Below are positions 39,083 through 47,746 of a stretch of 64,000 nt of DNA, piece after piece. Position 1 is the stretch's first letter, and each line of letters begins with the position of its first letter. This stretch comes from FEN-1219 sp963744305 (GTDB lineage Bacteria > Pseudomonadota > Gammaproteobacteria > Steroidobacterales > Rariloculaceae): positions 1 through 64,000 of the forward strand of contig CAVUTF010000032.1 in the NCBI GenBank assembly GCA_963744305.1, in the 5' to 3' direction. The notes beneath the pieces are model-generated. The model did no database searches and was not told the origin of the DNA. It saw nothing but the letters and a program-made list of their open reading frames with translations. The position numbers and the translations under genes are program-made.

Positions 39083-40059
39083 TTACGATGCTCTCGGTCG
39101 GGCTAATCCGTAAAGACTTCGATGCGTCACGGTGCGATTGCTAAAAAACTCCCTGTGCTTAGGATGCATTTGCTCTTCCGACGTGCGAGTGGCAACGCGT
39201 CACGATCTCATAGCCGGCTCGATAAATATGTCGGTCAACCTGGTCTTGTCAGCGGGTTCGGGTGATCCGCCGCCTTGATGTGTTCTTTGTACGTCTCACC
39301 CTTGGTGGCCACGAGCCAGAGTCGAGCATCAACGCCGCAATTCGCGTCAATCGGGTGAAGTATTCGTCCGAGAAGCCATTGAACGGACGAAAGGCAAGGG
39401 CAAGTCACAAGCCCGCGTCGCCCTGCCCTCCGCCAAAAGATGTAGTCGAATTCTTGAGGGGCCGTATGGAATACGATAAGTCCGTCGTCACTCAAGTTCT
39501 TTCTGAGAGCACGAGAAGTGATCCCAATTCGTCATCATGCAAGTGCTCGAAGATGTCTGCACACACGGCGATGTTGATCAACGGGAATCGTCGCGCCCCA
39601 ATCAGATACATCCATTTGATGAAATTCGGCACTCGATCCCTCTTCGGCGTTGAGTTGTCTCGCCAATTCGATGGCGCTCTTGTCGAAATCCACTCCGAAG
39701 GATCGAAAACCCATTTTCGAGCACTCGATCGCAAAGGTACCGACTGAACACCCTACGTCCACGACAACCGTGTCCTCTTTGCGCCGTCCTTGCCTCGCGT
39801 GCGCTTCCTCGATCAACTGTCTTACCCACAAGTGCGTCTGCAGTACCGTGCTATCTTTCGAGTCGGTCTTGAGTCGACGATAGTACACCAGCATCTGCCG
39901 TTGGTATTCATCGCCATAACTGTACGACGTTGCTTTGCCTGATCTCTGCTGATTCTCTATGAGGCCGCCTTGGCTCATACTTATTTCACTCACAGGTCTC
40001 TTGGCGATGCCATCGAGCCCAACCGTCGACGTGTCATTATGGATCTGTCGCGCAGACAT
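39083..40059 (-). CDS. Class I SAM methyltransferase (frameshifted)
   Basis: ATG at 40059. YGDEYQRQMLVYYRRLKTDS, the SAM-binding VVVDVGCSVGTFAIECSKMG (about 39760), SFGVDFDKSAIELARQLNAE and a FHQMDVSDW acidic loop are typical. After frame changes come NIAVCADIFEHLHDDELGSL (about 39570) and DGLIVFHTAPQEFDYIFWRR (about 39480), and a C-terminal part from about 39240 ends SLYGLARPRAS at 39083. About 325 residues. The 24 bases between its stop and the wzx ATG suggest the same transcript. The target is probably a sugar hydroxyl of the O-unit; a role in capping chain length is possible but not shown. Confidence 0.7.
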
Positions 40060-40204
40060 TTGTACCGATGAACGTGTTCGAGCCGTGCTGCTTCACCGTC
40101 TACCGTTAACCATTCCGCGATCACAGGAATGAGCGCCTCCACTCCATGCGTGAAAATCGCTTGCCGTCGACGGGTGGATCTGGGCAAGCCGGGGAATCGG
40201 GCAG

Positions 40205-41241
40205 TTAGCAATGTTGGATCATGGGATCGGCGGTGCAGGCGTTGAGGTTGCGGACGAAGTTCTCCCAAAGCGGGGCGGCGGCGTAGTCGCGATCGAAGCG
40301 CCGCCGAGCCGCGACGGCGATCTGGCGAGCTTCGTCTGGATGGCTCAAATAATGCGCTGATGAGCTCGAGGCATTCTTCCAGCGTCTCGTAGCCGGCGAC
40401 CTCTTCTTCCAAGCGATAGACTTGGCTGAGATGTTTGCGATTATCGCAGATTTGCATCACGCCAAAAGCAGCAAGGTCGAACACCCTGAAGTTGATCGGT
40501 CCCGTCGAATTGTGTTTGTTCAAACCTAGCAGCGATCGTACGTACAGAGCCGGAACATCCTCGGGAGGTATGGATCCGTCCTTCCACCCGGCCCCATAGG
40601 CTTTCAGCGTAGGGACTTTGCGTTCGATTGCCTCCATGAAACGGCGTCGCCGGTACAATCCAAATAGCCGCCCCAGGTATCTCACGGAGGTTACCCCGAG
40701 TTTCGAACCGGCGAACACCAAATCGATGTCACGCTGCGACTTGTCGATGTCGAATGAGTGGATGACTTCGTCTGGAAAAGAGGAGCCGAGCGGCCAAAAA
40801 AAGACATTTCGGCAGCCCCAACTCTTGTACAAGTCTATACAAGCAATATTGCTAATTGCGCAGGCATCGTACTCGCGAGCGACGGGTCTTGAGAGAACCG
40901 CGCTCGCTTCAGGGTCGTCCGCACAGTGATACACCTTAAGCACATTTGAATTGCTCGAGATAAGCGGGATGGATGTTCGCCCCGTTGTAGTGAATGAACA
41001 GATCGCAACGATGCAGCTCCGGCGCAAGCGTTTCGTAGAACGACATCAGTTGCCGATCTTTCTTTCTCCAGTGCTTATCGAGATAGGGAAAAATCGTCGG
41101 AGCATAGTGCTCGGTCGAGTCGAATAGTCTAACGTCGTAACCGAGACGGTTATACAAATCCACGCGGCTCGCATGGAGGCGCTTTTGGTATCCACTCGAG
41201 TTCGAATGAAGATAGAGTATCTTTGTTTCCTTCGAAATCAT
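40205..41241 (-). CDS. CgeB-like GT-B glycosyltransferase (frameshifted)
   Basis: ATG at 41241 gives MISKETKILYLHSNSSGYQK. LAPELHRCDLFIHYNGANIH leads, after a frame change near 40940, to NVLKVYHCADDPEASAVLSR, ACAISNIACIDLYKSWGCRN, IDLVFAGSKLGVTSVRYLGR and LGLNKHNSTGPINFRVFDLA (about 40500). It ends with AAFGVMQICDNRKHLSQVYR and, through another frame change near 40340, at 40205. The middle and end match the CgeB / Glyco_trans_1_2 family, which carries a retaining GT-B donor domain. About 345 residues. Bases 40060-40204 up to the next gene hold no recognisable coding sequence. Confidence 0.7.
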
Positions 41242-41293
41242 TCTGTCATTTCTGTTCAACGTAGGTCTTTGCATTCAAAACTGCGTCAACGCA

Positions 41294-42220
41294 CTACCGA
41301 TTCCGTCGGCTCCAATAGCGCCGGATCAAGCGCATGCTTTCGAGCGGGTGAAACAGTACCGATGGAACCATGCGGTAGACGAACCTAAACAGCGCAATGG
41401 CCTTAGGGGGAGCAAACCCGCGCAGAACACGCGGCAGCGGCTGCGAGAAAAGGCAAATGGGCTCGGTCCACGGAACCGGGATGAGTTCGTTCAGTTGGCT
41501 GCCCGCGATTTCCGAAGACGTGATCAGGGTCCCGTCGTATCCGAAGAAGTACTTCGTAGACTTCGTTTGGCGAGTGATGTCTTCCAGTGCCTTCAATCGC
41601 GCAACATCCAACACTTTCGAGCCGTTTTGCACGAAGATCAGATTGGTGAGCGTCCCATCCACCAATGTGTAGCCGTTCGACGCGGCATACTTCACAATCG
41701 ACAGCGGCGAGTTCCCATGGTTTTTATCCCGCGGGTTCTCATAGAGAACGTCGGCCGGGATCGTCGGGTTGTACTCGATGACGACCACGGACGGACGTGA
41801 TACGCGCAAGCTCTTCCACACTGGCAAATCGTCGCCGTCGATATCGATCGAGAGCAAGTCGATATGCGGCACGTTCAAGCCCGCTACAATTCGATCAAGG
41901 GACGTAGGGCCGTCCCTAGTAACCCATGAATTGATCTTCATGATCGATGGGTCTGGTATGTTTTTCACGAGATCGCGGTACTTCAACGCATCACCCTCAA
42001 TGTAGCACCCAGTCCAGCCCTGTTTGTACAAATTGTAGGTGTTCGACAAGTACATTCCGTCCCACGCGCCAAACTCGATGAAGAAACCGCGTGCAACGTT
42101 GTCGATCTCGAAGATCTTCTCTAGAATTCCGTCTTCGCCGTTCTGACTATGTGTATTGCGCGCGAGCGCAAACAAATCGATTCGATTGATCTGTATCGGT
42201 TCGGCGATCGACTCGGTCAT
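41294..42220 (-). CDS. FkbM-like methyltransferase
   Basis: Intact, 308 residues. THSQNGEDGILEKIFEID near the N-terminus, then GFFIEFGAWDGMYLSNTYNL (SAM-binding glycine motif), GWTGCYIEGDALKY and VPHIDLLSIDIDGDDLPVWK are characteristic of the FkbM-type domain found in glycan and polyketide O-methylation. SVVVIEYNPTIPADVLYENP follows. It is probably cytoplasmic and would methylate a sugar hydroxyl. The DNA around this gene is visibly richer in A/T than the wbp genes downstream, consistent with a different origin. It sits 60 bases after the next upstream methyltransferase. Confidence 0.8.
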   Translation of the reverse strand: MTESIAEPIQINRIDLFALARNTHSQNGEDGILEKIFEIDNVARGFFIEFGAWDGMYLSNTYNLYKQGWTGCYIEGDALKYRDLVKNIPDPSIMKINSWVTRDGPTSLDRIVAGLNVPHIDLLSIDIDGDDLPVWKSLRVSRPSVVVIEYNPTIPADVLYENPRDKNHGNSPLSIVKYAASNGYTLVDGTLTNLIFVQNGSKVLDVARLKALEDITRQTKSTKYFFGYDGTLITSSEIAGSQLNELIPVPWTEPICLFSQPLPRVLRGFAPPKAIALFRFVYRMVPSVLFHPLESMRLIRRYWSRRNR

Positions 42221-42280
42221 TCTATCCTCTGCGTTCTTGTATCCGGCCGCACGTTGCGATCAGCTCGTGGTTGGATGGAC

Positions 42281-43203
42281 TCATGGCGACGACGTTCTAT
42301 TGTGGTAGTTCGGAGACTGACGCTGACACAGTGTACAAGGTCGAGGCGTGGACTCTCGGGCAGGATTCTTGGTCGGAGTTGTGAGACTCGAGGACGATCG
42401 TCGGAACGAGGAGGTCGCTAGCCGAAACACGTACTGATAGCTTCCGGTGCCCTGCCACCCCATACGTTTGGGATAAATGTTTGGGTATAGCTTGACGAGG
42501 TCGAAACCTCTACCCGTTAGGTGCTCGATGACGTCCTCGGCCGACGCATACTCGAACGGGTAACCGCCTATCCAATCTGTCGAATCGGTATACCAGGACA
42601 TGCCGCGACTGCTCTTGCCATAGTCGCGCATTACACGCAACGGGTTGCGGCCCTTCACAAGGAGGCCGAATATCTGAACGCCCGCAAAAGCGGTTCGCAT
42701 GAGCCCTTGGATTGGCCGAGGACTCACGCTATAGAACCGTTTGATCCCTTTCCACACCGGCGCCAGATACGCATCGCGATAGAGCATTAGATGCAAATGC
42801 CGCCCGGTTTGAGGAAGTGTGCATGCAGTTGTCAATAGCGGTCCACATATCGCCGGTGTGATGCAGGACGCCCCAGGATACACAATATCGAACTGACCGA
42901 GGCGGGCGAGGTAGTCACAGTCGAGAGCTGATCCGCGTTCCACAGGCCAATGCGCACGAAACCGTCGTTGCAACTCCTTCGCACACTCCACGCATTGGAC
43001 GTCGTAGTCGAAGGCCCGCACCTTTGCGCCCAACGATGAGCAGCCAGGGAAGATAGCCCGCTGCCGCATCCAACGTCGACAAACGTCTTGTCGGAAATGT
43101 CTCCGAGCATTGCGGCGAGGTCGTTCTTGGACGCCTCGACCGAGGATTCGTTGATAGTCTCTAGAAAGCGCAGCCAGTTTTCGCCGAACGCGAAGGCGGT
43201 CAC
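42281..43203 (-). CDS. Class I SAM methyltransferase (frameshifted)
   Basis: ATG at 43203: MTAFAFGENWLRFLETINES, then the SAM motif KTFVDVGCGSGLSSLAAHRW (about 43080). The frame changes near 43040 to VRAFDYDVQCVECAKELQRR and again near 42850. CTLPQTGRHLHLMLYRDAYL, RPIQGLMRTAFAGVQIFGLL, SRGMSWYTDSTDWIGGYPFE and YASAEDVIEHLTGRGFDLVK match a family of LPS-locus methyltransferases. The core ends with GSYQYVFRLA near 42420; the frame stays open to 42281, and the extra serine/proline-rich tail may or may not belong to it. About 300 residues. The substrate is unknown. Confidence 0.7.
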
Positions 43204-43354
43204 CTAACACAACTCCTTGTTTTCATTCGCGATAGTAGCATGCTCCGTTTCGGCTAACGGCGACAAGAGCGACAGGAGTTCGGCAGCGAGTGCTGTCGAA
43301 CAGATTTCCGAACGCATGCGATACCGAACGAGATAGGAACGCGCCGCCCCGTGA

Positions 43355-44407
43355 TCACGCGTGGTTTCCATCGGTCATCAAGCGCACCATTTCCTCGATG
43401 ATCCGCGGTAACGAGTAGGTGAGCTTCCAATCGGGGAAGTGCGCTCGGAGCTTGCCCAAGTCGGTGTAATAGCAGATGTGGTCGCCGATACGGTTTGCCT
43501 CCTGATAAGTCATGATCGGCCTTCGACCCGTGACCTCGTGGATCATCTCGACGCATTCCATGAGACTCGCGGCGTTTTCTTGACCGCCGCCGAGATTGTA
43601 GGCTTCGCCCGGACGAGGATTTTGCGCAAACGCCCAAAAGGCCTCTATCACGTCGTGGGAATGGATCTGATCGCGGACTTGCTTGCCTTTGTACCCGAAT
43701 ACTGTGTAGGGCTGCTCGCGCAACGCCGTGAAAACGAGATAGTTGAGAAAGCCATGTAACTCCACACCTGAGTGCTGAGGCCCTGTCAGGCACCCTCCGC
43801 GAAATACGCCAGTCTTCAAGCCGAAATACTTGCCGTATTCTTGCGTTAGCACATCGGCGGCCACTTTCGAGGCACCGAAGAGCGAATGCAAGCAATGATC
43901 GATCGGGAAATCTTCGGCGATACCATCGCGGTACGCGGGATCGTCGTAATCCCAGCGCGTGGCCAATTCCTTGAGCCGAATTCGATTCGGGCCGTCGCCG
44001 TAAACCTTATTCGTGCTCACGAAAATGAAGACCGCCTCTGGGCGATGTCGCCGGCAAGCCTCCAAAAGGTTCAAAGTTCCAACGGCGTTCACATCGAAAT
44101 CATCGAAGGGGCGCTTCGCCGCGAGATCGTGTGAAGGTTGCGCGGCAGCGTGAATGATTAGATCGAGCGGATTGTCGCGAAAAAGTCGATCGACGCCATC
44201 GCGGTCGCGAATGTCGAGTGGAAAGTGGCGGAATCCCTTGCAACGCTCGCGGAGACGACGAAGATTCCAAGTTGTATCTCCTTTGGGACCAAAAAAGTCG
44301 GCGCGCATGTTGTTGTCGATGCCGCTGACGCTGAATCCCATCTTGTCGAAGAATTCCACGGCCTCGGAGCCGATCAATCCGCTGCTCCCGGTCACAAGAA
44401 CGTGCAT
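43355..44407 (-). CDS. NAD-dependent sugar epimerase, CDP-paratose 2-epimerase-like
   Basis: Intact, 350 residues. HVLVTGSSGLIGSEAVEFF at the N-terminus (GxxGxxG), SGIDNNMRADFFGPKGDTTW, FPLDIRDRDGVDRLF, LIIHAAAQPSHDLAAKRPFD and IFVSTNKVYGDGPNRIRLKE resemble RfbE/Tyv-type epimerases. The catalytic YxxxK position reads SLFGASKVAADVL, i.e. Phe in place of Tyr (about residue 178). The same Phe is, as I recall, common in a subgroup of this family, so it may be functional rather than a mutation. The sugar cannot be assigned. It is followed downstream by the methyltransferase genes. Confidence 0.8.
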   Translation of the reverse strand: MHVLVTGSSGLIGSEAVEFFDKMGFSVSGIDNNMRADFFGPKGDTTWNLRRLRERCKGFRHFPLDIRDRDGVDRLFRDNPLDLIIHAAAQPSHDLAAKRPFDDFDVNAVGTLNLLEACRRHRPEAVFIFVSTNKVYGDGPNRIRLKELATRWDYDDPAYRDGIAEDFPIDHCLHSLFGASKVAADVLTQEYGKYFGLKTGVFRGGCLTGPQHSGVELHGFLNYLVFTALREQPYTVFGYKGKQVRDQIHSHDVIEAFWAFAQNPRPGEAYNLGGGQENAASLMECVEMIHEVTGRRPIMTYQEANRIGDHICYYTDLGKLRAHFPDWKLTYSLPRIIEEMVRLMTDGNHA

Positions 44408-44590
44408 GCAAACGCTCCCAAAGATTGACGATCGACGGACGCGCCGCCCGATGCGGACGGTTCAACCGCCTCGTCCGCGAAACCTACTTACATCTATGCT
44501 GGCGGCGGGCACAAGGCCAAGCTCACTGGTTCTATTCTTTTCTGTGGTTAGTCAAGCCCGGGTGCCGGCCATAGCCGATCAAACGAGCCT

Positions 44591-45556
44591 TCAACTTGGC
44601 TTGGCTCCACTCAACAACTCTTCGAAATAGGCCACGGTTTTCGTGAGTCCTTCACGAAGCGGTGTCTTGGCGTTCCAGTCCAAGACCTTTTTCGCCAAGC
44701 TTATGTCCGGCCTGCGAGTCCTGGGATCGTCGGCCGGCAGCGGTTTGTGCACCAGCTTCGAACGCGATCCCGTAATTTCCAGTATCACCTCGGCCAACTC
44801 ACGAATAGTGAACTCGTCTGGGTTTCCTAGGTTCACCGGTCCAGTGAAGTCATCGGGTGAGCGCATCAGACGCACCATGCCGTCGACGAGATCGTCGACG
44901 TAACAGAATGAACGAGTCTGTTGGCCGTCTCCATATAATGTAATTGGATCAGCCCGCAGAGCCTGAGTTATGAAATTTGAAACTACCCTGCCGTCATGCG
45001 GGTGCATGTTGGGTCCATATGTGTTGAAGATACGCGCCACCTTGATGCGAAGCTTGTGCTGTCTGAAGTAATCGAAGAACAGAGCTTCGGCGCAACGCTT
45101 ACCCTCATCGTAACAAGACCGCATGCCGATGGGATTTACTCTGCCCCAATAGTCCTCCCGCTGAGGGTGTACGTCGGGGTCTCCGTATACCTCGCTGGTG
45201 GACGCCTGCAGGATTTTCGCTTTGACCCTCTTCGCCAGCCCCAACATGTTGATCGCACCGTGCACGGCCGTCTTTGTCGTTTGCACCGGATCGTGCTGGT
45301 AATGCACCGGTGAGGCAGGGCAGGCGAGATTGAAAACCTGATCGACCTCGACGTAAAGCGGAAACGTGATGTCGTGACGCAGAAATTCGAAGTTGTGCTC
45401 GTCAAGCAGTGAAAGGATGTTCCGCTTGGTTCCTGTATAAAGGTTGTCCACGCATAACACGTCATAGCCATTTCTCAACAGCAGCTTGCAGAGGTGTGAG
45501 CCGAGAAATCCAGCCCCTCCCGTCACCAAGATTCTGCTGTCCAGCGTTCTATCCAC
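44591..45556 (-). CDS. uxs: UDP-glucuronic acid decarboxylase (UDP-xylose synthase)
   Basis: Intact, 321 residues. RILVTGGAGFLGSHLCKLLL binds NAD, NLACPASPVHYQHDPVQTTK and ILQASTSEVYGDPDVHPQRE are UXS signatures, and MRSCYDEGKRCAEALFFDYF supplies the catalytic Tyr-x-x-x-Lys. RIFNTYGPNMHPHDGRVVSN and RPDISLAKKVLDWNAKTPLR complete the family fingerprint. It converts UDP-glucuronate to UDP-xylose in the cytoplasm. No UDP-glucose dehydrogenase is visible in the window, so the substrate must come from elsewhere in the genome. Gaps of about 185 bases on both sides contain no gene that I can see. Confidence 0.92.
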   Translation of the reverse strand: MDRTLDSRILVTGGAGFLGSHLCKLLLRNGYDVLCVDNLYTGTKRNILSLLDEHNFEFLRHDITFPLYVEVDQVFNLACPASPVHYQHDPVQTTKTAVHGAINMLGLAKRVKAKILQASTSEVYGDPDVHPQREDYWGRVNPIGMRSCYDEGKRCAEALFFDYFRQHKLRIKVARIFNTYGPNMHPHDGRVVSNFITQALRADPITLYGDGQQTRSFCYVDDLVDGMVRLMRSPDDFTGPVNLGNPDEFTIRELAEVILEITGSRSKLVHKPLPADDPRTRRPDISLAKKVLDWNAKTPLREGLTKTVAYFEELLSGAKPS

Positions 45557-45740
45557 AGTGTGTGTTTGGCTAAGGTCGGGATTGTGTCGTGCGTAGCCGC
45601 CGCTCGCCCGTAGGAGCGGAAGAGGCAGCCATGGTGATCAGCGGCGTTCGAAGTGGATACTGTGTAGCTCGAGTCCGGCGAGTATACATGATCCGCGTGT
45701 TAGGACGCGTCACCTCAAGCAGGAGCCAATCGTGCGATCG

Positions 45741-47087
45741 TCAATGGCCCGGTGGCAGCCCTCTCGCTTCCAAGATCATGGCCTCGACGATGTCTGTTAC
45801 GCGACGCGGCATCTCGTCCGCAGGAAGGGGGCCAGCATTAAACGTTATCCAATCTCGTACTGCCTTCGAATCGAAACGCTCGATATCCGCTCTGAGAATA
45901 TCAGTAACGCGGGAGACGTCGTCGAGCATGTAACCCCGAGGGTAGCTGGTAAGTACGCTACCGAAACGCTGTTCCTTGAGCTCCCCGTACGTTGCGTAGA
46001 GCAATGGCATACCCATCAACGCCGGCAGCAATGCGACGGATGTCGTCTCAGCGATGCAAGCGCAACATTGGTTCAACTTGGCAAGAAAATCGTCATTTGA
46101 CACTATTTCTATTCTGGCGCCCTTAAGACTCTTCTTCAGAAATGCTGGATCGTGGGCCGGATGAGGTTTCAGGGCGAGCGCCTTGCCTTGGGCTGCCAAG
46201 GCGTCGGCCGTTTTGATCAGATGCTCGATGAATGATGCGTAGCTCTTGAACTGGAGGCCCACGAGTGCCAGAGCCGTGTCGACGTACATGACGTACGGGA
46301 GATCTACGGTAGTCCGACGGTTCAGGATGCCGAGCATCCGCTCCGTGAAGCCGAATCGAATCAAATCGGGATTTCCCACCGCTACGACGTCACGTTCTTC
46401 AAACCCGTAGACTCGCATCGCGTGCTCAATATCAGCGTTTGTGTAGACCGCGCCCTTGCTCGTGCGGGCATCGGCTGCTGCGGTGAATTGCGGTAGTCCG
46501 GAAGCCAAGCGGACGATGTCGGAGAAGAATGTTCCCCACTCGCTCGCGGCCGCGCGAGTCTTTGCCAAAGCGGTCATGTAGCAGGGGAACGTTCGTTTGA
46601 TCAGCTTACTAATCTTCGGTAGCGCGAATTTCGCGTAAGAAAGCCAGCCGACTTTGTGGCTCCCGCTGCTGTCATCCGTAACTTGGACGTTCGCTACGCC
46701 ATGATACAAATGCAGGGAGGGTATCGATCGTTGCTTGCAGTAACGCAGAAACGCACGGTGCGCGAAAGTCTGCGTCGACAATAACAGCACGGCGTCCGGG
46801 CGCTCAGCATCGAGTATTTCGTCAAACGACTTTCCTGGATAAGACGTGACGTCTCTATACTCAAGCTCACCGATTTTTTCCCTGCTTGGCCGGCCGGGAT
46901 CGCTTCCCCATGACCCGATGTGCACAACACTGAACGTCATTCCACGCTCGCGAAAAGCCGGCAACAATCGAGCGAAATTGACCGAGCCCTGGGTCCAACT
47001 ATCGAACCCCAAGACTTTGAGGTTGGGCATGGCCATCGGCACGGCAAACGCCCGCGTTTGCGGAGTGATCGCTTCAGTGTTCTGCAT
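45741..47087 (-). CDS. Putative GT-B glycosyltransferase, unknown family
   Basis: Intact, 448 residues. The N-terminus has KVLGFDSWTQGSVNFARLLP and PAFRERGMTFSVVHIGSWGS, resembling the sugar-acceptor lobe of a GT-B fold. The C-terminal half has GNPDLIRFGFTERML, LPYVMYVDTALALVGLQFKS, GKALALKPHPAHDPAFLKKS, ACIAETTSVALLPALMGMPL and LYATYGELKEQRFG. The KPHPAHD-x(n)-AETTSVALLPALMGMP pattern recalls polysialyltransferase / CDP-glycerophosphotransferase-type enzymes, in which a His-Pro motif and Ser/Thr bind the nucleotide. I cannot assign donor or acceptor. It is the first apparently whole gene of the minus-strand run. Confidence 0.55.
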   Translation of the reverse strand: MQNTEAITPQTRAFAVPMAMPNLKVLGFDSWTQGSVNFARLLPAFRERGMTFSVVHIGSWGSDPGRPSREKIGELEYRDVTSYPGKSFDEILDAERPDAVLLLSTQTFAHRAFLRYCKQRSIPSLHLYHGVANVQVTDDSSGSHKVGWLSYAKFALPKISKLIKRTFPCYMTALAKTRAAASEWGTFFSDIVRLASGLPQFTAAADARTSKGAVYTNADIEHAMRVYGFEERDVVAVGNPDLIRFGFTERMLGILNRRTTVDLPYVMYVDTALALVGLQFKSYASFIEHLIKTADALAAQGKALALKPHPAHDPAFLKKSLKGARIEIVSNDDFLAKLNQCCACIAETTSVALLPALMGMPLLYATYGELKEQRFGSVLTSYPRGYMLDDVSRVTDILRADIERFDSKAVRDWITFNAGPLPADEMPRRVTDIVEAMILEARGLPPGH

Positions 47088-47125
47088 CGCGGCGGTCTAG
47101 GTTGGAGGGTTCGAGACGGTACCCG

Positions 47126-47448
47126 CTATCTGCACGTCGCCCAGTCGTTGCGGAACGCATTAATGAACCGCAACTCGTCTGGCGTCATGCTGCATGCATG
47201 ATCGGGCCCATAAGCGGCTTTGTCTATCGTCATATGTTTTTTCGAGAATCCGTGATCCCAACACAAACGACGCGCACGCGGCGGCCATGCCTTCCGAATG
47301 ATCGCTAAAGCCCGAATACCCACGAAAATCGACCTTCGACAATTTGAGCTCGGTCAATGGGGCCGGATATTTCGCGACGCGCCACCATCCGCTCCACGGT
47401 CTCGCGTCGAGGTCTGGCTTTCGAATAGATCCCAGCGATGCCGCACAT
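47126..47448 (-). pseudogene. asnB-start / neuB-end chimeric remnant
   Basis: ATG at 47448 gives MCGIAGIYSKA followed by TVERMVAR, the first 22-24 codons of an AsnB-type amidotransferase. From about 47365 the DNA instead encodes, in another frame, TELKLSKVDFRGYSGFSDHS, EGMAAACASFVLGSRILEK and, after one more frame change near 47240, HMTIDKAAYGPDHACSMTPD and ELRFINAFRNDW, with a stop at 47126. That second part is the last third of a NeuB-type (sialic/legionaminic acid) synthase: a SDHS-type loop, EKHMTID and GPDHACS. Nothing of the AsnB PP-loop domain or the NeuB N-terminus remains, so a deletion has fused the two genes, most likely in a former asnB-neuB pair. Confidence 0.7.
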
Positions 47449-47590
47449 ACGTGCGGGCGCAGTATAGAGACTCCAACGGCTCATGCAACGCGTCCGAGCA
47501 GACGAGCCTTGCTCCAGAAACGCTCGGATTGGGCGAGCCGTCGCCATCGCCGCGGCGGTGACAGTCCGGACTGTCGCGGGAAAACGAGCT

Positions 47591-47618
47591 TACATAAGTT
47601 GCGACTTCCATCACGCAA
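47591..47618 (-). promoter_or_regulatory. Possible sigma-70 promoter of the long minus-strand run
   Basis: Read on the minus strand, TTGCGT (47618-47613) and TATGTA (47596-47591) are separated by 16 bases, about 145 bases before the ATG of the chimeric remnant. The match is moderate. It lies in a 298-base divergent region (47449-47746) that otherwise shows only small inverted repeats such as GAGAC...GTCTC at 47643-47656. Confidence 0.3.
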
Positions 47619-47746
47619 ATCAGGCCGAACGTGGCCTGCCGCGAGACGCGTGTCTCAGCTAACCATCTCGAACGTAAATAGAGTACTTGCCGGCTCGCCG
47701 GCTGGCTCCGCAAAGGGTGCTGCAGGTGTGGCATCGGTGGGGTCAT

